NCBI GenBank assembly: GCA_041844835.1
Contig: JBGZBU010000013.1
Span: 1 to 64,000, forward strand
Origin: CAUUCX01 sp041844835
Lineage (GTDB): Bacteria > Bacillota > Clostridia > Peptostreptococcales > Anaerovoracaceae
Length of the DNA stretch: 64,000 nt
Direction: 5' to 3'
The translations under genes were made by a program, and so were the position numbers. Below are positions 1 to 9,555 of this stretch, piece after piece. Each line of letters begins with the position of its first letter. Position 1 is the first letter of the stretch. The notes under the pieces were generated by a model, which made no database searches, was not told where the DNA came from, and worked only from the letters and a program-made list of their open reading frames with translations.

Positions 1-87
1 CGACATAAAACATCCTTTCCCGTTCAGTCATTTTCCGCTCAAACAAAATAAATGCAAAATTCGTGTGTTCGCATATGCACGCTATCC

Positions 88-293
88 ATGACAACAGATT
101 CCGGCATGATCAAATGGTTGCTTCATAGCGGCAACGCCGCAATGCTCAACACCTATCGTTGAGCATATAGATTGATGCAACCATTATATCATGACAACAG
201 ATTCAAGCATGATCAAATGGTTGCTTCATAGCGGCAACGCCGCAATGCTCAACACCTATCGTTGAGCATATAGATTGATGCAACCATTATATC
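88..293. repeat. Two tandem 103-bp structured repeats
   Basis: Two head-to-tail units (88-190 and 191-293) are nearly identical, differing mainly near position 103/206. Each unit can fold as a three-way junction. In unit 2 the outer 9-bp stem pairs 216-224 (aatggttgc) with 280-288 (gcaaccatt). It encloses a 13-nt hairpin at 231-243 (gcggc-aac-gccgc) and a 9-bp hairpin at 245-253/261-269 (atgctcaac/gttgagcat). The same family recurs in the same orientation at 11403-11609. The stop codon and last residues of the MATE gene lie inside the end of unit 2. The unit length is not a multiple of three, and no transposase is present. Bases 1-87 before the repeat show nothing recognisable. I do not recognise a named family; a small non-autonomous element or structured RNA repeat is possible. 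Confidence 0.9.
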
Positions 294-1648
294 ATGGTTT
301 TTATCCACTTTTTCCCGCGATATCGCCTGTATGTAACAGCCACCTCTATAGCGTCTCCCAGGGAAACTATAAATAATGCCAGGTACACCGGACATTTAAG
401 CAATACAACGGCCATGAGCGCGAGCAGGATCTTTAAAACCAGATTGATAATGATTTCAACCACCATGCAGTAAAATGTATCGCCGCCCGCCCTTAATATG
501 CCGCAGATGATTATATACGACATTGACTTTGAAACAAGCGCTATGCTCCATGCCTTGAGTGTCAACGACAACGTGGCGGTGGTTTCAGGGGCGAAATCAT
601 ACAATGTGGAAATCGGTCCGCTTGCGATAAAAAATATAGTTGCCAGAACGGCAGACATTATCCATGAGGTTTTTAAAATCATTTTTGAGTATGAGTATGC
701 CTGTTCCAGCTCTTTCCTGCCGAGTGCCTCGCCGATGAGTACAAGCGATGCGTTTCCTATCCCGAAATATGCCGCCATAAAAAGCTGCCCCACGACATTT
801 GCGACTTGCACCACCGCAAGCGCGGACACTCCTATTATCCCGTAAATTGCGAAAACTCCGGCTGTCGCGATGGACCACGCCGTCTCATTCATTACCACGG
901 GAATGACCGTTCGCATAATTGATATAAAAGTTTTTCGATCATAATTTATCAGTTCTTTGAATTTCGCCTTAAACGGATGATCTTTGCTCATGTATACGTA
1001 CAGCAACAATGCCGAAAGCTCGAGGAATCGAGCTATGACCGTTGCCAGCGCGGCGCCCTTCACGCCCAATTCGGGAAAGCCGAATTTCCCGAAAATGAGA
1101 CAATAATTTAGCAGGGTATTTACCACAAGTGCGCCGGCATTAACTGCAGTCGCGACTTTTAACTTTTGAATAGCCCTCGAATTGAAAGTTATTGCAAACG
1201 AAATTGAGAATATTACATAAGAAAAACTCACGGTTCTAAGGTATTCCGCACCGATCTCAATCATCGCCGCATCCCGTGAAAATATGTGTATTATCTTCTC
1301 GGGAAAAACAATAGCCATGAGCATAAATACTATAGATATGGCGCATCCCGTCAGATATTCTATTCCCAAAACTTTGCGAATATTGGGGATATCTCTCACA
1401 CCCCAATACTGAGAAGTGAAAACGGTCGCACCGCTGTAAAGCCCGTAACATGTCACCACATAAATACCGAACAGCTGATTAGCGGCGCCGACAGCGGCAA
1501 GCTCCGCTTCTCCTACAAATCCAAGCATCAAAGTATCAATCAGATTCAGGCTTATAGCTATGAGCTGCTGAATCGTAATCGGTATCGCTATCGCAAGAAG
1601 CCGCCGATAAAATATTTTTTTCTCTTCCTTCGCAACCAATACACTCAT
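287..1648 (-). CDS. MATE family multidrug/cation exporter
   Basis: This 453-residue integral membrane protein has the length and about twelve hydrophobic segments of the MATE superfamily (two MatE domains). Such proteins export drugs or metabolites by Na+ or H+ antiport. The start near LLAIAIPITIQQLIAISLN and the motif LVNTLLNYCLIFG are typical of the family. The start at 1648 has an AGAGGA ribosome binding site just upstream. The last codons (Thr-Met-Ile-stop) lie at the edge of the 103-bp repeat, so the repeat supplies the natural stop; the original C-terminus may have been a few residues different. The substrate cannot be read from the sequence. Confidence 0.9.
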   Translation of the reverse strand: MSVLVAKEEKKIFYRRLLAIAIPITIQQLIAISLNLIDTLMLGFVGEAELAAVGAANQLFGIYVVTCYGLYSGATVFTSQYWGVRDIPNIRKVLGIEYLTGCAISIVFMLMAIVFPEKIIHIFSRDAAMIEIGAEYLRTVSFSYVIFSISFAITFNSRAIQKLKVATAVNAGALVVNTLLNYCLIFGKFGFPELGVKGAALATVIARFLELSALLLYVYMSKDHPFKAKFKELINYDRKTFISIMRTVIPVVMNETAWSIATAGVFAIYGIIGVSALAVVQVANVVGQLFMAAYFGIGNASLVLIGEALGRKELEQAYSYSKMILKTSWIMSAVLATIFFIASGPISTLYDFAPETTATLSLTLKAWSIALVSKSMSYIIICGILRAGGDTFYCMVVEIIINLVLKILLALMAVVLLKCPVYLALFIVSLGDAIEVAVTYRRYRGKKWIKTMI

Positions 1649-1726
1649 AAATTATCCTCTTGATTTAAATTTGATTTAAATGATGAAATAGGATCTTGCG
1701 CCGACCTCTCTCAAAATATTAAACAA

Positions 1727-1753
1727 CACACTCCCCAATGCGTGGGGAGTGTG
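1727..1753 (-). terminator. Intrinsic terminator after rny
   Basis: A perfect 10-bp stem (cacactcccc / ggggagtgtg) with a 7-nt loop is followed on the minus strand by a T-rich run. It lies 27 bases past the rny stop. Confidence 0.8.
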
Positions 1754-1779
1754 AAACGATGCAGCTATAGTTATGAATA

Positions 1780-3342
1780 TTATTTCGCAATCTCTACAGC
1801 TCTGGTTTCCCTGACAACATTTATCTTTATCTGCCCCGGATATTCAAGTTCATTTTCGACTCTCTGCGCGATTTCCCTGGCAAGCATAACAACTTCGCTA
1901 TCCTTAACGGACTCCGGTTTTGCAATAATTCTGATTTCGCGCCCCGCCTGAATCGCATAGGATTTGTCAACTCCCGGCGTGGTATTTGCTATACTCTCGA
2001 GCGCTTCCAAACGTTTTATATATGTTTCAAGCGTCTCCCGCCTTGCTCCCGGTCTTGCGGCTGAAAGCGCATCCGCCGCAGCAATCAGCACCGCTTCCAT
2101 ACATTTCGGCTCATAATCTCCGTGATGTGACGCCATGCCGTCTATGACAGCTTCCGGCTCCTTATAGCGGCGCAAAACCTCAATGCCGATATCCACATGC
2201 GTTCCCTCTTTTTCGTGATCCAAAGCCTTGCCTATATCGTGAAGCAGTCCCGCTCTCTTTGCAAGCTTGACATCCAAGCCGAGTTCCCCCGCCATCAGTC
2301 CCGCAAGGAACGCAACCTCCACCGAGTGATTCAGCACATTCTGCCCATATGAGGTTCTGTATTTCAAGCGACCCAAAAGCTTAACGAGCTCAGGGTTAAG
2401 ATTGTGTATACCCACTTCAAATGTTGCCTGTTCGCCGGCTTCCTTGATGGAATTGTTGACCTCTTTTTCGGCTTTGGCCACCATTTCTTCTATTTTTGCA
2501 GGATGAATGCGCCCGTCAACTATCAATTTCTCAAGTGCGATCCTCGCTATTTCACGCCTTACCGGATCAAATCCCGACAAAATGACCGCCTCCGGGGTAT
2601 CGTCAATAATCAGGTCTATCCCGGTAAGCGTTTCAATCGCCCTGATATTTCTGCCTTCCCTGCCGATAATTCTGCCCTTCATATCATCATTCGGAATGGC
2701 AACCACTGAAACCGTAGTCTCAGCCACCTGCGTAGCCGCACATCGCTGAATTGCATTTACAACTATATCTTTAGCTCTCTTATCGCCCTCTTCCTTTGCC
2801 TGTGATTCAATCTCCTTGACTATGACCGCCGCTTCCTGCCGTATCTCGCGCTCAACATTTGTCAGCAGGACATTTTTAGCTTCCTCGATCGTATATCCCG
2901 AAATCTTCTCAAGCTCGTGAAGCTGATTATCAAGAGCCTTATCCATTTCCTCGTTTTTTCTGATGAGATCCTGCTCTTTTTTGACTATGCTTTCTTCTTT
3001 TTTCTCTATACCCTCAATTTTTTTATCTAAGGTTTCCTCTTTTTGTATAAGCCTTTTTTCAAATCTCTGCGCTTCGCTCCTGCGCTCCCTGGCATCTCTT
3101 TCTGCATCGCTTCTGATTTTACTGGCATCCTCACGAGCTTCCGCGAGAGCTTCTTTTTTAATCTGCTCCCCCTTGTTTTCCGCGTCGAGAATCATGTTCT
3201 TCGCTTTAACTTCAGCACTTCCCAGCTTTCTTTCCGATGTATTTTTTCTTATTATATATCCTATAAAAGATCCGATAACAAAAGCCAACACTCCGATAGC
3301 TATGACCCACACTACACTATTATTAATATCAAACACCTCCAA
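1780..3342 (-). CDS. rny: Ribonuclease Y
   Basis: This is a membrane-anchored endoribonuclease that starts mRNA decay in Gram-positive bacteria. Visible in order are an N-terminal transmembrane helix ([22 protein letters not shown]), a long Glu/Lys/Arg-rich coiled coil (about residues 35-190), a KH RNA-binding domain with [15 protein letters not shown], and an HD phosphohydrolase domain with [12 protein letters not shown]. The 520-residue length is normal. The start is uncertain: the longest frame begins at a TTG at 3342, but the only good GGAGG site overlaps codons 1-3. A downstream non-ATG start (GTG at 3336, ATT at 3327 or GTG at 3312) may be the real one. It is divergent from the rodA-type gene. 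Confidence 0.95.
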   Translation of the reverse strand: MEVFDINNSVVWVIAIGVLAFVIGSFIGYIIRKNTSERKLGSAEVKAKNMILDAENKGEQIKKEALAEAREDASKIRSDAERDARERRSEAQRFEKRLIQKEETLDKKIEGIEKKEESIVKKEQDLIRKNEEMDKALDNQLHELEKISGYTIEEAKNVLLTNVEREIRQEAAVIVKEIESQAKEEGDKRAKDIVVNAIQRCAATQVAETTVSVVAIPNDDMKGRIIGREGRNIRAIETLTGIDLIIDDTPEAVILSGFDPVRREIARIALEKLIVDGRIHPAKIEEMVAKAEKEVNNSIKEAGEQATFEVGIHNLNPELVKLLGRLKYRTSYGQNVLNHSVEVAFLAGLMAGELGLDVKLAKRAGLLHDIGKALDHEKEGTHVDIGIEVLRRYKEPEAVIDGMASHHGDYEPKCMEAVLIAAADALSAARPGARRETLETYIKRLEALESIANTTPGVDKSYAIQAGREIRIIAKPESVKDSEVVMLAREIAQRVENELEYPGQIKINVVRETRAVEIAK

Positions 3343-3491
3343 TTCGTGGAAAATATAATTAAAAGTTGATATCTGCGCACCCTTTATATTATAATCAATT
3401 CGTGTTCGGACATAAAATGTTCACAATTAGGGTGTTGACAATTGTAATAACTACAAAAAAAACACAATATCAACCTGTACTCAATTATTTT

Positions 3492-3520
3492 TTAACAACA
3501 TCATACCGATATATTATAAT
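3492..3520 (+). promoter_or_regulatory. Sigma-A promoter for rodA-type gene
   Basis: TTAACA at 3492-3497 and TATAAT at 3515-3520 are 17 bp apart, 40 bases before the start codon at 3561. The rest of the 3343-3560 gap holds no other clear signal. Confidence 0.8.
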
Positions 3521-3560
3521 GTTAGATAAAGTATAATGTCAAGAAATTGAAAGGCATGAG

Positions 3561-4658
3561 ATGAATAAATTTCTGAAGCTGCTGAGGAATGTAGATAAGT
3601 TTTTGATTATACTCGTAATATGCTTCACCGTGATAAGTCTCCTGATACTTGCAAGCAATTACATCGATAAAGGCGGGGTGACATCATCAAGTTTTAGAAC
3701 ACAGGCCATAGCTTTTTCCCTCGGATTCGTAGCAATCGCCGTCCTCATGCACATAGATTTGCGAACTTTCAAATCATTTGAAAAAATCATATATATTCTA
3801 TCCCTGCTTCTGCTTCTCGCCGTGTATATCCCGCATGTCGGCATACGCGACTACAACTCACTGGCGTGGATTAATCTGGGATTCATGAGGCTCCAGCCGT
3901 CAGAGGTCGTCAAACTCTCATATATACTGCTTTTCTCTATGTATCTTGAAAGACATAAGGAAGATATCTGTACTGTAAAAGGGATATTGTTTTCAATCCT
4001 CTATTCGGCCCCGTTCATTCTCATCGTTCTCAAGGAAGATCTTGGAAGCGCGCTTGTATACGGTTCGATCTGGCTCCTTATGGTGTTCTTTTCCGGGATA
4101 CGCTATAAACACCTCGGAATATTGGTGCTCGGAGTGATTTGTGCCGTTCCTTTAGCTTTCCCGTTTCTGGATGGTTATCAAAAAGATCGAATATTCGGTT
4201 TTTTAAAACCCGATGACCTGTCCATAAAAACCAATTATCAGGTGATGCATTCCAAAATATCAATAGGTTCGGGCGGATTTTTCGGAAAGGGCCTTTTTCA
4301 AGGAACTCAGAAACTGGACTTTCTCCCCGTAAGAGAATCTGATTTTGTTTTTGCGGTTCTGATTGAAGAACTGGGCGCCATTTCGGGGATAATACTTATA
4401 TCCCTTTATGCCTTATTTTTATACAGAATTGCCGGGATAGGCAAAAAAGCCGACGATTTATACAGCGCGCTGATATGCGTTGGAATCATCGGAATGTTCG
4501 GATTTCAGATCTTTGAAAATATTGCCATGACCATGGGAATAATGCCGGTAACGGGGATCACGCTGCCGTTCATAAGTTACGGAGGGAGCTCGGTTCTCGC
4601 ATCCATGACCGCTGTCGGCATGGTTATAAGCGTAAATCTGAACAAGACCGATCGATAA
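3561..4658 (+). CDS. rodA: RodA/FtsW/SpoVE family peptidoglycan glycosyltransferase
   Basis: This is a 365-residue SEDS-family polytopic membrane protein that polymerises lipid II into glycan strands together with a class B PBP. Family markers include WINLGFMRLQPSEVVKLSYIL, LKEDLGSALVYG, the loop QVMHSKISIGSGGFFGKG, FLPVRESDFVFAVLIEELG and the C-terminal GITLPFISYGGSS. A GAAAGG site precedes the ATG. It is convergent with minD and lies next to the mre/PBP2 cluster, which favours an elongasome RodA role over FtsW or SpoVE; sequence alone does not settle this. Confidence 0.9.
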   Translation: MNKFLKLLRNVDKFLIILVICFTVISLLILASNYIDKGGVTSSSFRTQAIAFSLGFVAIAVLMHIDLRTFKSFEKIIYILSLLLLLAVYIPHVGIRDYNSLAWINLGFMRLQPSEVVKLSYILLFSMYLERHKEDICTVKGILFSILYSAPFILIVLKEDLGSALVYGSIWLLMVFFSGIRYKHLGILVLGVICAVPLAFPFLDGYQKDRIFGFLKPDDLSIKTNYQVMHSKISIGSGGFFGKGLFQGTQKLDFLPVRESDFVFAVLIEELGAISGIILISLYALFLYRIAGIGKKADDLYSALICVGIIGMFGFQIFENIAMTMGIMPVTGITLPFISYGGSSVLASMTAVGMVISVNLNKTDR

Positions 4659-4668
4659 AAAGAGGACC

Positions 4669-5394
4669 TCAGTCCTCAATTATCCGGTTCACAATCTTTG
4701 TGAAATTCTCACTTATATACGTCCCCTGCTTCATTACAATCGGAATTCCTCTGGCGGCGGCTATATTTATATTTTCATCATATTGGATAAGTCCCGCAGG
4801 CTCGATCCTGAACATGCGTGCAATCTCGCTCAAATTCGGCAAAAATCCGGAATTAACGCTGTCCGGTCTCACCATATTCAACACATATTTTCTGCTTTTT
4901 ATGCCTATCTCATCAAGAAGCGAATCGACGACATCCGCATCCCTTATTGCAGACATTTCAGGCAATGTAACTATGACAGCCTTGTCACAGCCGGCAGCCG
5001 CTATCTCAAAATTTTCTCCGATACCCCCCGGAGCGTCGACTATTACATAATCAAACTTTTCACGCAATCTCCTGCACAAAACTTTCATGTGCAACGGTGT
5101 GATTTCCTGCTCTTTTTTGAATTGCGGTGCGGCGATGAGATACAGATCCTCAAATCTTTTATCTCTTATCAGGGCTTGTTTTATTCGGCAAATGCCCAGC
5201 ATCACATCTCCCGCATCATATATGACCCTGCTCTCGAGTCCCATGTATAAATCGAGATTTCTGAGCCCCATGTCCATATCAATCATAACAACACTTTTGC
5301 CCATAAGCGCAAGCTGTGCTCCCAGATTTGAAGCAAATACGGTTTTCCCTGTGCCGCCTTTGCCGGATGCTATTAAAATCACGTCTCCACTCAT
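4669..5394 (-). CDS. minD: MinD-like ParA family ATPase
   Basis: This is a 241-residue deviant-Walker ATPase with GKGGTGKT at residues 11-18 and the MinD-typical DMDMGLRNLDLYMGLESRVIYD. The start is set at 5394 by a GGAG seven bases upstream; the longer frame adds eight unlikely residues. MinD normally recruits MinC to block division at wrong sites. Here minC and minE are absent from the window, although the gene occupies the usual spot after mreD/PBP2. The protein ends soon after the ATPase core (TKIVNRIIED) and seems to lack the longer C-terminal amphipathic membrane helix of classical MinD. The role may therefore differ from standard Min function. Confidence 0.85.
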   Translation of the reverse strand: MSGDVILIASGKGGTGKTVFASNLGAQLALMGKSVVMIDMDMGLRNLDLYMGLESRVIYDAGDVMLGICRIKQALIRDKRFEDLYLIAAPQFKKEQEITPLHMKVLCRRLREKFDYVIVDAPGGIGENFEIAAAGCDKAVIVTLPEMSAIRDADVVDSLLDEIGIKSRKYVLNMVRPDSVNSGFLPNLSEIARMFRIEPAGLIQYDENINIAAARGIPIVMKQGTYISENFTKIVNRIIED

Positions 5395-5447
5395 AATAAA
5401 ACTCCATTCATGATTCATGTCAAAAAAGAAATTATATCAAAATAAAA

Positions 5448-8210
5448 TCAATCCGCCGTATTCATCGTATTGCTTATATTATACTCAATATGCTTTTCCT
5501 CTGCATTAAAATATTCACAAATCACTTCCCTTACCATCGGAGCGGCATTGATTGAGGTCCCCCCTTGAAATACAAGTGCAACCACTGCGATTTGGGGATC
5601 ATCCGCCGGTGCCAGCGCTATATTCCACGCAAATGCATCATAATCCGACTTGTATGCATCAAGAGACTTATATGTCAGCCTGCCCGAACTCAGATTAATG
5701 ATCGCCCGTCTGAGCGCACTTTCACGCGATGTATATATGTCCGGATATTTCTTCTCCAAACGGTCCGCCTCGGTGTTTACGGTCTCCCATGATACTCCGG
5801 GGAGCAGGCGTCCCATATGCGCCTTAAGGTATGCAATTTCGTCGGGAGGATTGATTTTTCCTCCACGTTCGGCGGTACCGCTTTTTGCGGCGACTTTGAC
5901 GGGAAGATTACCAAGAACCGAACGCAGGCTGCCTCTGCTGCCGTTTGCCACCAAATACATCCCCTTCATGATACTGTCAAAATGCGCCTCATCGCTTACT
6001 TCCACTCTGGTTGGATCTTTTCTGTTTCTGAGCCCGTAGTTTTCCGCCCCCAGCACCAGGTGCGATTCATTGCGCAATCCTCTGTTGCCGAGCGCAGCCG
6101 TATAATTGGCCATTTGAAGAGGCGTGTACTGATTCTTGCCCTGCCCTATGGAAATTATGAACTCATCATCAAGCTTCCATTTTGCCTGATTGTAATAGGT
6201 GAATTTGCATAGTTCCGCAAGTTCCGTCTGCTTGTTTTTCTTGACTCCTGCGCTCTTCATACGCTTTATCACTTCTTTCAGAGTCGGATTTTCGTCCGTC
6301 CAGGAAACGATATCATCTATAATTTGATTTCGCTTCTTCTCATTTTTCAGCACTTTTTTTGTAAAATAAACCTCGGCGTTCGCATTCAAATGGTTCCTGA
6401 GCATCGCCTTGATTTCGGCGAGTTTCCCCTCTGCTGACGGAAGCGGGGCGACAGTTTCGGGGATTTCAATTCCCGTAGGTTTGCCTAGCCCGTACTGCTC
6501 CGCATATTTCATGATGGTTGCTATATTTATAGGAGTGTGATACCCGAGCGAACGCCCGCCGGCGTAATCTTTCCCCGTGCCTATATCATAAAAATAATAA
6601 TTGCAGGATACCTCCAAAGCATGAGGTAAATCAAGGTACCCGTGGGTGCTTTTAGTGGTCGTCCAATGCAGACATTTGTAATCCCGATTGCCCAGCCTGA
6701 TATATCCCTTATCCTGCAGCTTTTTATTAGGATCCAAACCGCATTCCATTGCGGCGGTTGCCGTTACCGGTTTGAACGTGGAACCCGGCTGGACCGCAGA
6801 ACGCGTGGCTATATTGTAAAGCGGTGCAGGCGCCAGCGGATCTCTCGGATTTGTACTCTGCACGGATGCCCAGTCTTCCGCCGTAATCCCCTTTGAAAAC
6901 AAATTAGGATCATATGTCGGATAACTTGCCATTGCAAGAATATCTCCGGTCTTGACCTCTACCGCCACAAGCGCTCCCACTGTCGCATTCGGTCGAGCTT
7001 TTCTGAAAGAATAGTTGCCGTACTTTCCCACAAACGTTCCGCCCCGCTGCAATTTTACAAGCGTCTCCTTAAGAGCGTTTTCCGCCGTTTTTTGGAGGTC
7101 CAGGTCTATTGAAAGATAATGGTCGTCGCCTTTTTCCGGTTTCTGTTCTGCTATGACTTTTACCTGCTGCCCGTGAGCATTCGCCTGGACGTATTTATTT
7201 CCGTCCCGCCCCTTGAGCCTGTCTTCATACGCTTTTTCTATACCCGCAAGCCCTATCAAATCATTGGGATTATATCCGAGTTCATTCACATATTTTTCTT
7301 TATCGTTTTCTGAAATCTTTCCGAGGTATCCGAGTATATGGCACGCCGTATCTCCATGCGGATAATAGCGCACGGTTTCCGACACGACATTTACCCCCTC
7401 AAAATCGCGGCTGTGCTCCTTTAAAGTTACAACCGTCTGCTGCGAGACATCTCTTGCGATGGTTGCATGCATATATTTTCGATATCCCAAATCTGCGAGT
7501 TCATTTCTTATCACAAACAGTTTTCTCGCCTTTTCATTGGACATATTGGCGGGGATTTCATATTTTTTACGCAACATCATAAATGCTTCTTCAGCGCTTC
7601 CGGCTTTTTCGATCTTAAATTTTTCAAGAAAACGCTTTTTATCGAGATCCGCCAAATACTCCATCGATTTTACCGATATCGGCGGGTAAAACTTATATGT
7701 ATTTTGCAGCTCGGATTGCAGCGCGTATTTGTCCAGGGACTTATCAATCTGATATCTTGCGCGCAAGCTCTCCATAGCCTGTTTTGCCGTAAAATCAAGC
7801 GGCATTCCCTGTGAAATCAGCCAATCAGCGATCTGCTTGTCATATGTGTATGAAAAACTTGTGCCGTCATACAGTATCGGGAATTTGTCATCATATGTAT
7901 CGCCGTTGGCTTCCAAAACTTCGATCAGTTCCATCGTAACTCTGTTGATATCTGCAGTCTCCATTCCGTCTGCGGAAAACTGGACGGCAAAACTCTGAGC
8001 ATTGCCCGCCAAAACTCTGCCGTAACGATCAAATATTTCACCGCGCGGAGCGGGCGTATTTATATTTTTTATTGCAGCATTATTTGCACGCAATGACCAG
8101 TAATCATACTGAACAACGGTAAGCACCAGCAATCTGACGATTAAGATAATCATCAGCGCCAGCATAAATACAATGAATTGCCCGTATCTGGTTTTCAGCA
8201 GTTTAAGCAT
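5448..8210 (-). CDS. mrdA: Class B penicillin-binding protein 2 (elongasome transpeptidase)
   Basis: This DD-transpeptidase cross-links peptidoglycan during cell elongation. An N-terminal transmembrane anchor is followed by a PBP dimerisation region and a transpeptidase domain with the SxxK motif STFK (near residue 480), SCN (near 537) and KSGT (near 778). At about 920 residues it is clearly longer than usual PBP2 (about 630-710). Extra Lys/Glu-rich segments lie between SCN and KSGT and again after KSGT. A GTG at 8219 abuts the mreD stop. The ATG at 8210 is preferred because GGTGA lies five bases before it. It follows mreBCD, as in many Firmicutes, and probably partners the RodA-type protein. 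Confidence 0.92.
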   Translation of the reverse strand: MLKLLKTRYGQFIVFMLALMIILIVRLLVLTVVQYDYWSLRANNAAIKNINTPAPRGEIFDRYGRVLAGNAQSFAVQFSADGMETADINRVTMELIEVLEANGDTYDDKFPILYDGTSFSYTYDKQIADWLISQGMPLDFTAKQAMESLRARYQIDKSLDKYALQSELQNTYKFYPPISVKSMEYLADLDKKRFLEKFKIEKAGSAEEAFMMLRKKYEIPANMSNEKARKLFVIRNELADLGYRKYMHATIARDVSQQTVVTLKEHSRDFEGVNVVSETVRYYPHGDTACHILGYLGKISENDKEKYVNELGYNPNDLIGLAGIEKAYEDRLKGRDGNKYVQANAHGQQVKVIAEQKPEKGDDHYLSIDLDLQKTAENALKETLVKLQRGGTFVGKYGNYSFRKARPNATVGALVAVEVKTGDILAMASYPTYDPNLFSKGITAEDWASVQSTNPRDPLAPAPLYNIATRSAVQPGSTFKPVTATAAMECGLDPNKKLQDKGYIRLGNRDYKCLHWTTTKSTHGYLDLPHALEVSCNYYFYDIGTGKDYAGGRSLGYHTPINIATIMKYAEQYGLGKPTGIEIPETVAPLPSAEGKLAEIKAMLRNHLNANAEVYFTKKVLKNEKKRNQIIDDIVSWTDENPTLKEVIKRMKSAGVKKNKQTELAELCKFTYYNQAKWKLDDEFIISIGQGKNQYTPLQMANYTAALGNRGLRNESHLVLGAENYGLRNRKDPTRVEVSDEAHFDSIMKGMYLVANGSRGSLRSVLGNLPVKVAAKSGTAERGGKINPPDEIAYLKAHMGRLLPGVSWETVNTEADRLEKKYPDIYTSRESALRRAIINLSSGRLTYKSLDAYKSDYDAFAWNIALAPADDPQIAVVALVFQGGTSINAAPMVREVICEYFNAEEKHIEYNISNTMNTAD

Positions 8211-8219
8211 GTCGATCAC

Positions 8220-8729
8220 CTAAATATAAAGTCCTCCGGTAAAATCCCCTTTCACCACTCTATGTCTGCGTTTCATTACGAAAAAATGAACCAAAACCAC
8301 TATTATCGAATTATATATGATAAATGACGGCAAACGATTAAAAATCGTCGTCATTTCAAGTCCCGAGGGAATAAGAATCGGAACTCTGTAAAGGATCTGA
8401 AAAACGAATGACGCCCCCGCAGACATAACAAGCGCGTTAAGAGTATTTTCGGAATTCAAGAAAACCGTTGCCAGCTTTAGCAGGAGATAGACGATAAGAA
8501 CAGCCAGTGCTGAAGGCCCCACATACGCAGAAAACGAAAAATCATAAAGCAAAGCGCAAAATATGCTCACAAGCACAGCCGGCCTGCTGTTATCATAAAG
8601 CAATGCGGAAAGAATTACGGCGCACAGAATCGCGTTCGGGGTGGATCCGCGCACCGCAAAAACATTGAAAAGCGTCCCCTGCAATATAAGAATTAAAAAA
8701 AATACGGGAACGGTCCATCTGTATCTCAT
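8220..8729 (-). CDS. mreD: Rod shape-determining protein MreD
   Basis: This is a small (169 residues) hydrophobic protein with about five membrane segments, beginning MRYRWTVPVFFLILILQG. Its place between mreC and PBP2 and its size identify it as MreD, a membrane part of the elongation complex. Its start overlaps the mreC stop (ATGA), implying translational coupling. Confidence 0.9.
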   Translation of the reverse strand: MRYRWTVPVFFLILILQGTLFNVFAVRGSTPNAILCAVILSALLYDNSRPAVLVSIFCALLYDFSFSAYVGPSALAVLIVYLLLKLATVFLNSENTLNALVMSAGASFVFQILYRVPILIPSGLEMTTIFNRLPSFIIYNSIIVVLVHFFVMKRRHRVVKGDFTGGLYI

Positions 8730-9544
8730 CTGAACACCGCCACCTTCTGCAATCTGTTGAAATTAACGCTCGGATCGACTACCAGGGTTTTAAGCCTCGT
8801 GTCTTTATCGTAGTGAACGGATTTGACCTTTCCTATTTCAATGCCGAGCGGATACCGGCCCAACTGCGAAGTAACTATCTTATCGCCCACCGCCACATTT
8901 GCAGTGGAATCCAGCATGAATCCCTCAAGCTCCCCGCTGCCGTTGCCGTGCACTATTCCGACGAGCGCCATATCCCGCATGAGGGAAAAACTCACATTTT
9001 GCGTTTGTTCGATCAAAGAAACGACTTTTGAATGTTTATCGCCTGATTCATATACCGTTCCGACAAGACCGTCCGCCGACGCCACGGTCATACCGCGCTC
9101 TATTCCGTCCGCGCTTCCCTTATCGATTGTAAACATACTGAAGCTGTTTGAACGATCGATCGCCACTATGTTCGCAGCCACCACATCATGCTCCGAAGAA
9201 ATCGACTCAAACTCAAGAAGGCTGGACAATTCTCTAAGCTCTTCCAAATCCCTTCTCAGCAGTTTGATATCATTCAATTCGGATCTGAGCCGCGCATTTT
9301 CTTTTTTCAGGCGTTCATTATCCTCTCTCAGTGATAATAAATCGCTCACATCGGTTTTTCGGTTTTCTACAAAAGAAGCAGCCGCAACAAACGGTTTTGA
9401 AACGGTATTTACTATCCCTTGCGAAACTCGCCCTACTGCGGTGTTTTCTCCAGCTAAAGAATAGGAAATTGCCAAAACAATTCCCAATCCCGCGAACAGT
9501 CCAACTATAAATACTGTGATCTTATGCCGCTTAAACCAATGCAT
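8726..9544 (-). CDS. mreC: Cell shape-determining protein MreC
   Basis: This 272-residue bitopic protein has a transmembrane helix (ITVFIVGLFAGLGIVLAISYSLAG), a coiled coil (about residues 65-110, rich in ENxRLKxENARL repeats) and the extracytoplasmic beta-barrel domain with GMTVASADGLVGTVYE. MreC links MreB filaments to the PBP2/RodA synthases. It lies between mreB and mreD in the conserved order. Confidence 0.95.
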   Translation of the reverse strand: MHWFKRHKITVFIVGLFAGLGIVLAISYSLAGENTAVGRVSQGIVNTVSKPFVAAASFVENRKTDVSDLLSLREDNERLKKENARLRSELNDIKLLRRDLEELRELSSLLEFESISSEHDVVAANIVAIDRSNSFSMFTIDKGSADGIERGMTVASADGLVGTVYESGDKHSKVVSLIEQTQNVSFSLMRDMALVGIVHGNGSGELEGFMLDSTANVAVGDKIVTSQLGRYPLGIEIGKVKSVHYDKDTRLKTLVVDPSVNFNRLQKVAVFR

Positions 9545-9555
9545 ATCTCATCAAC

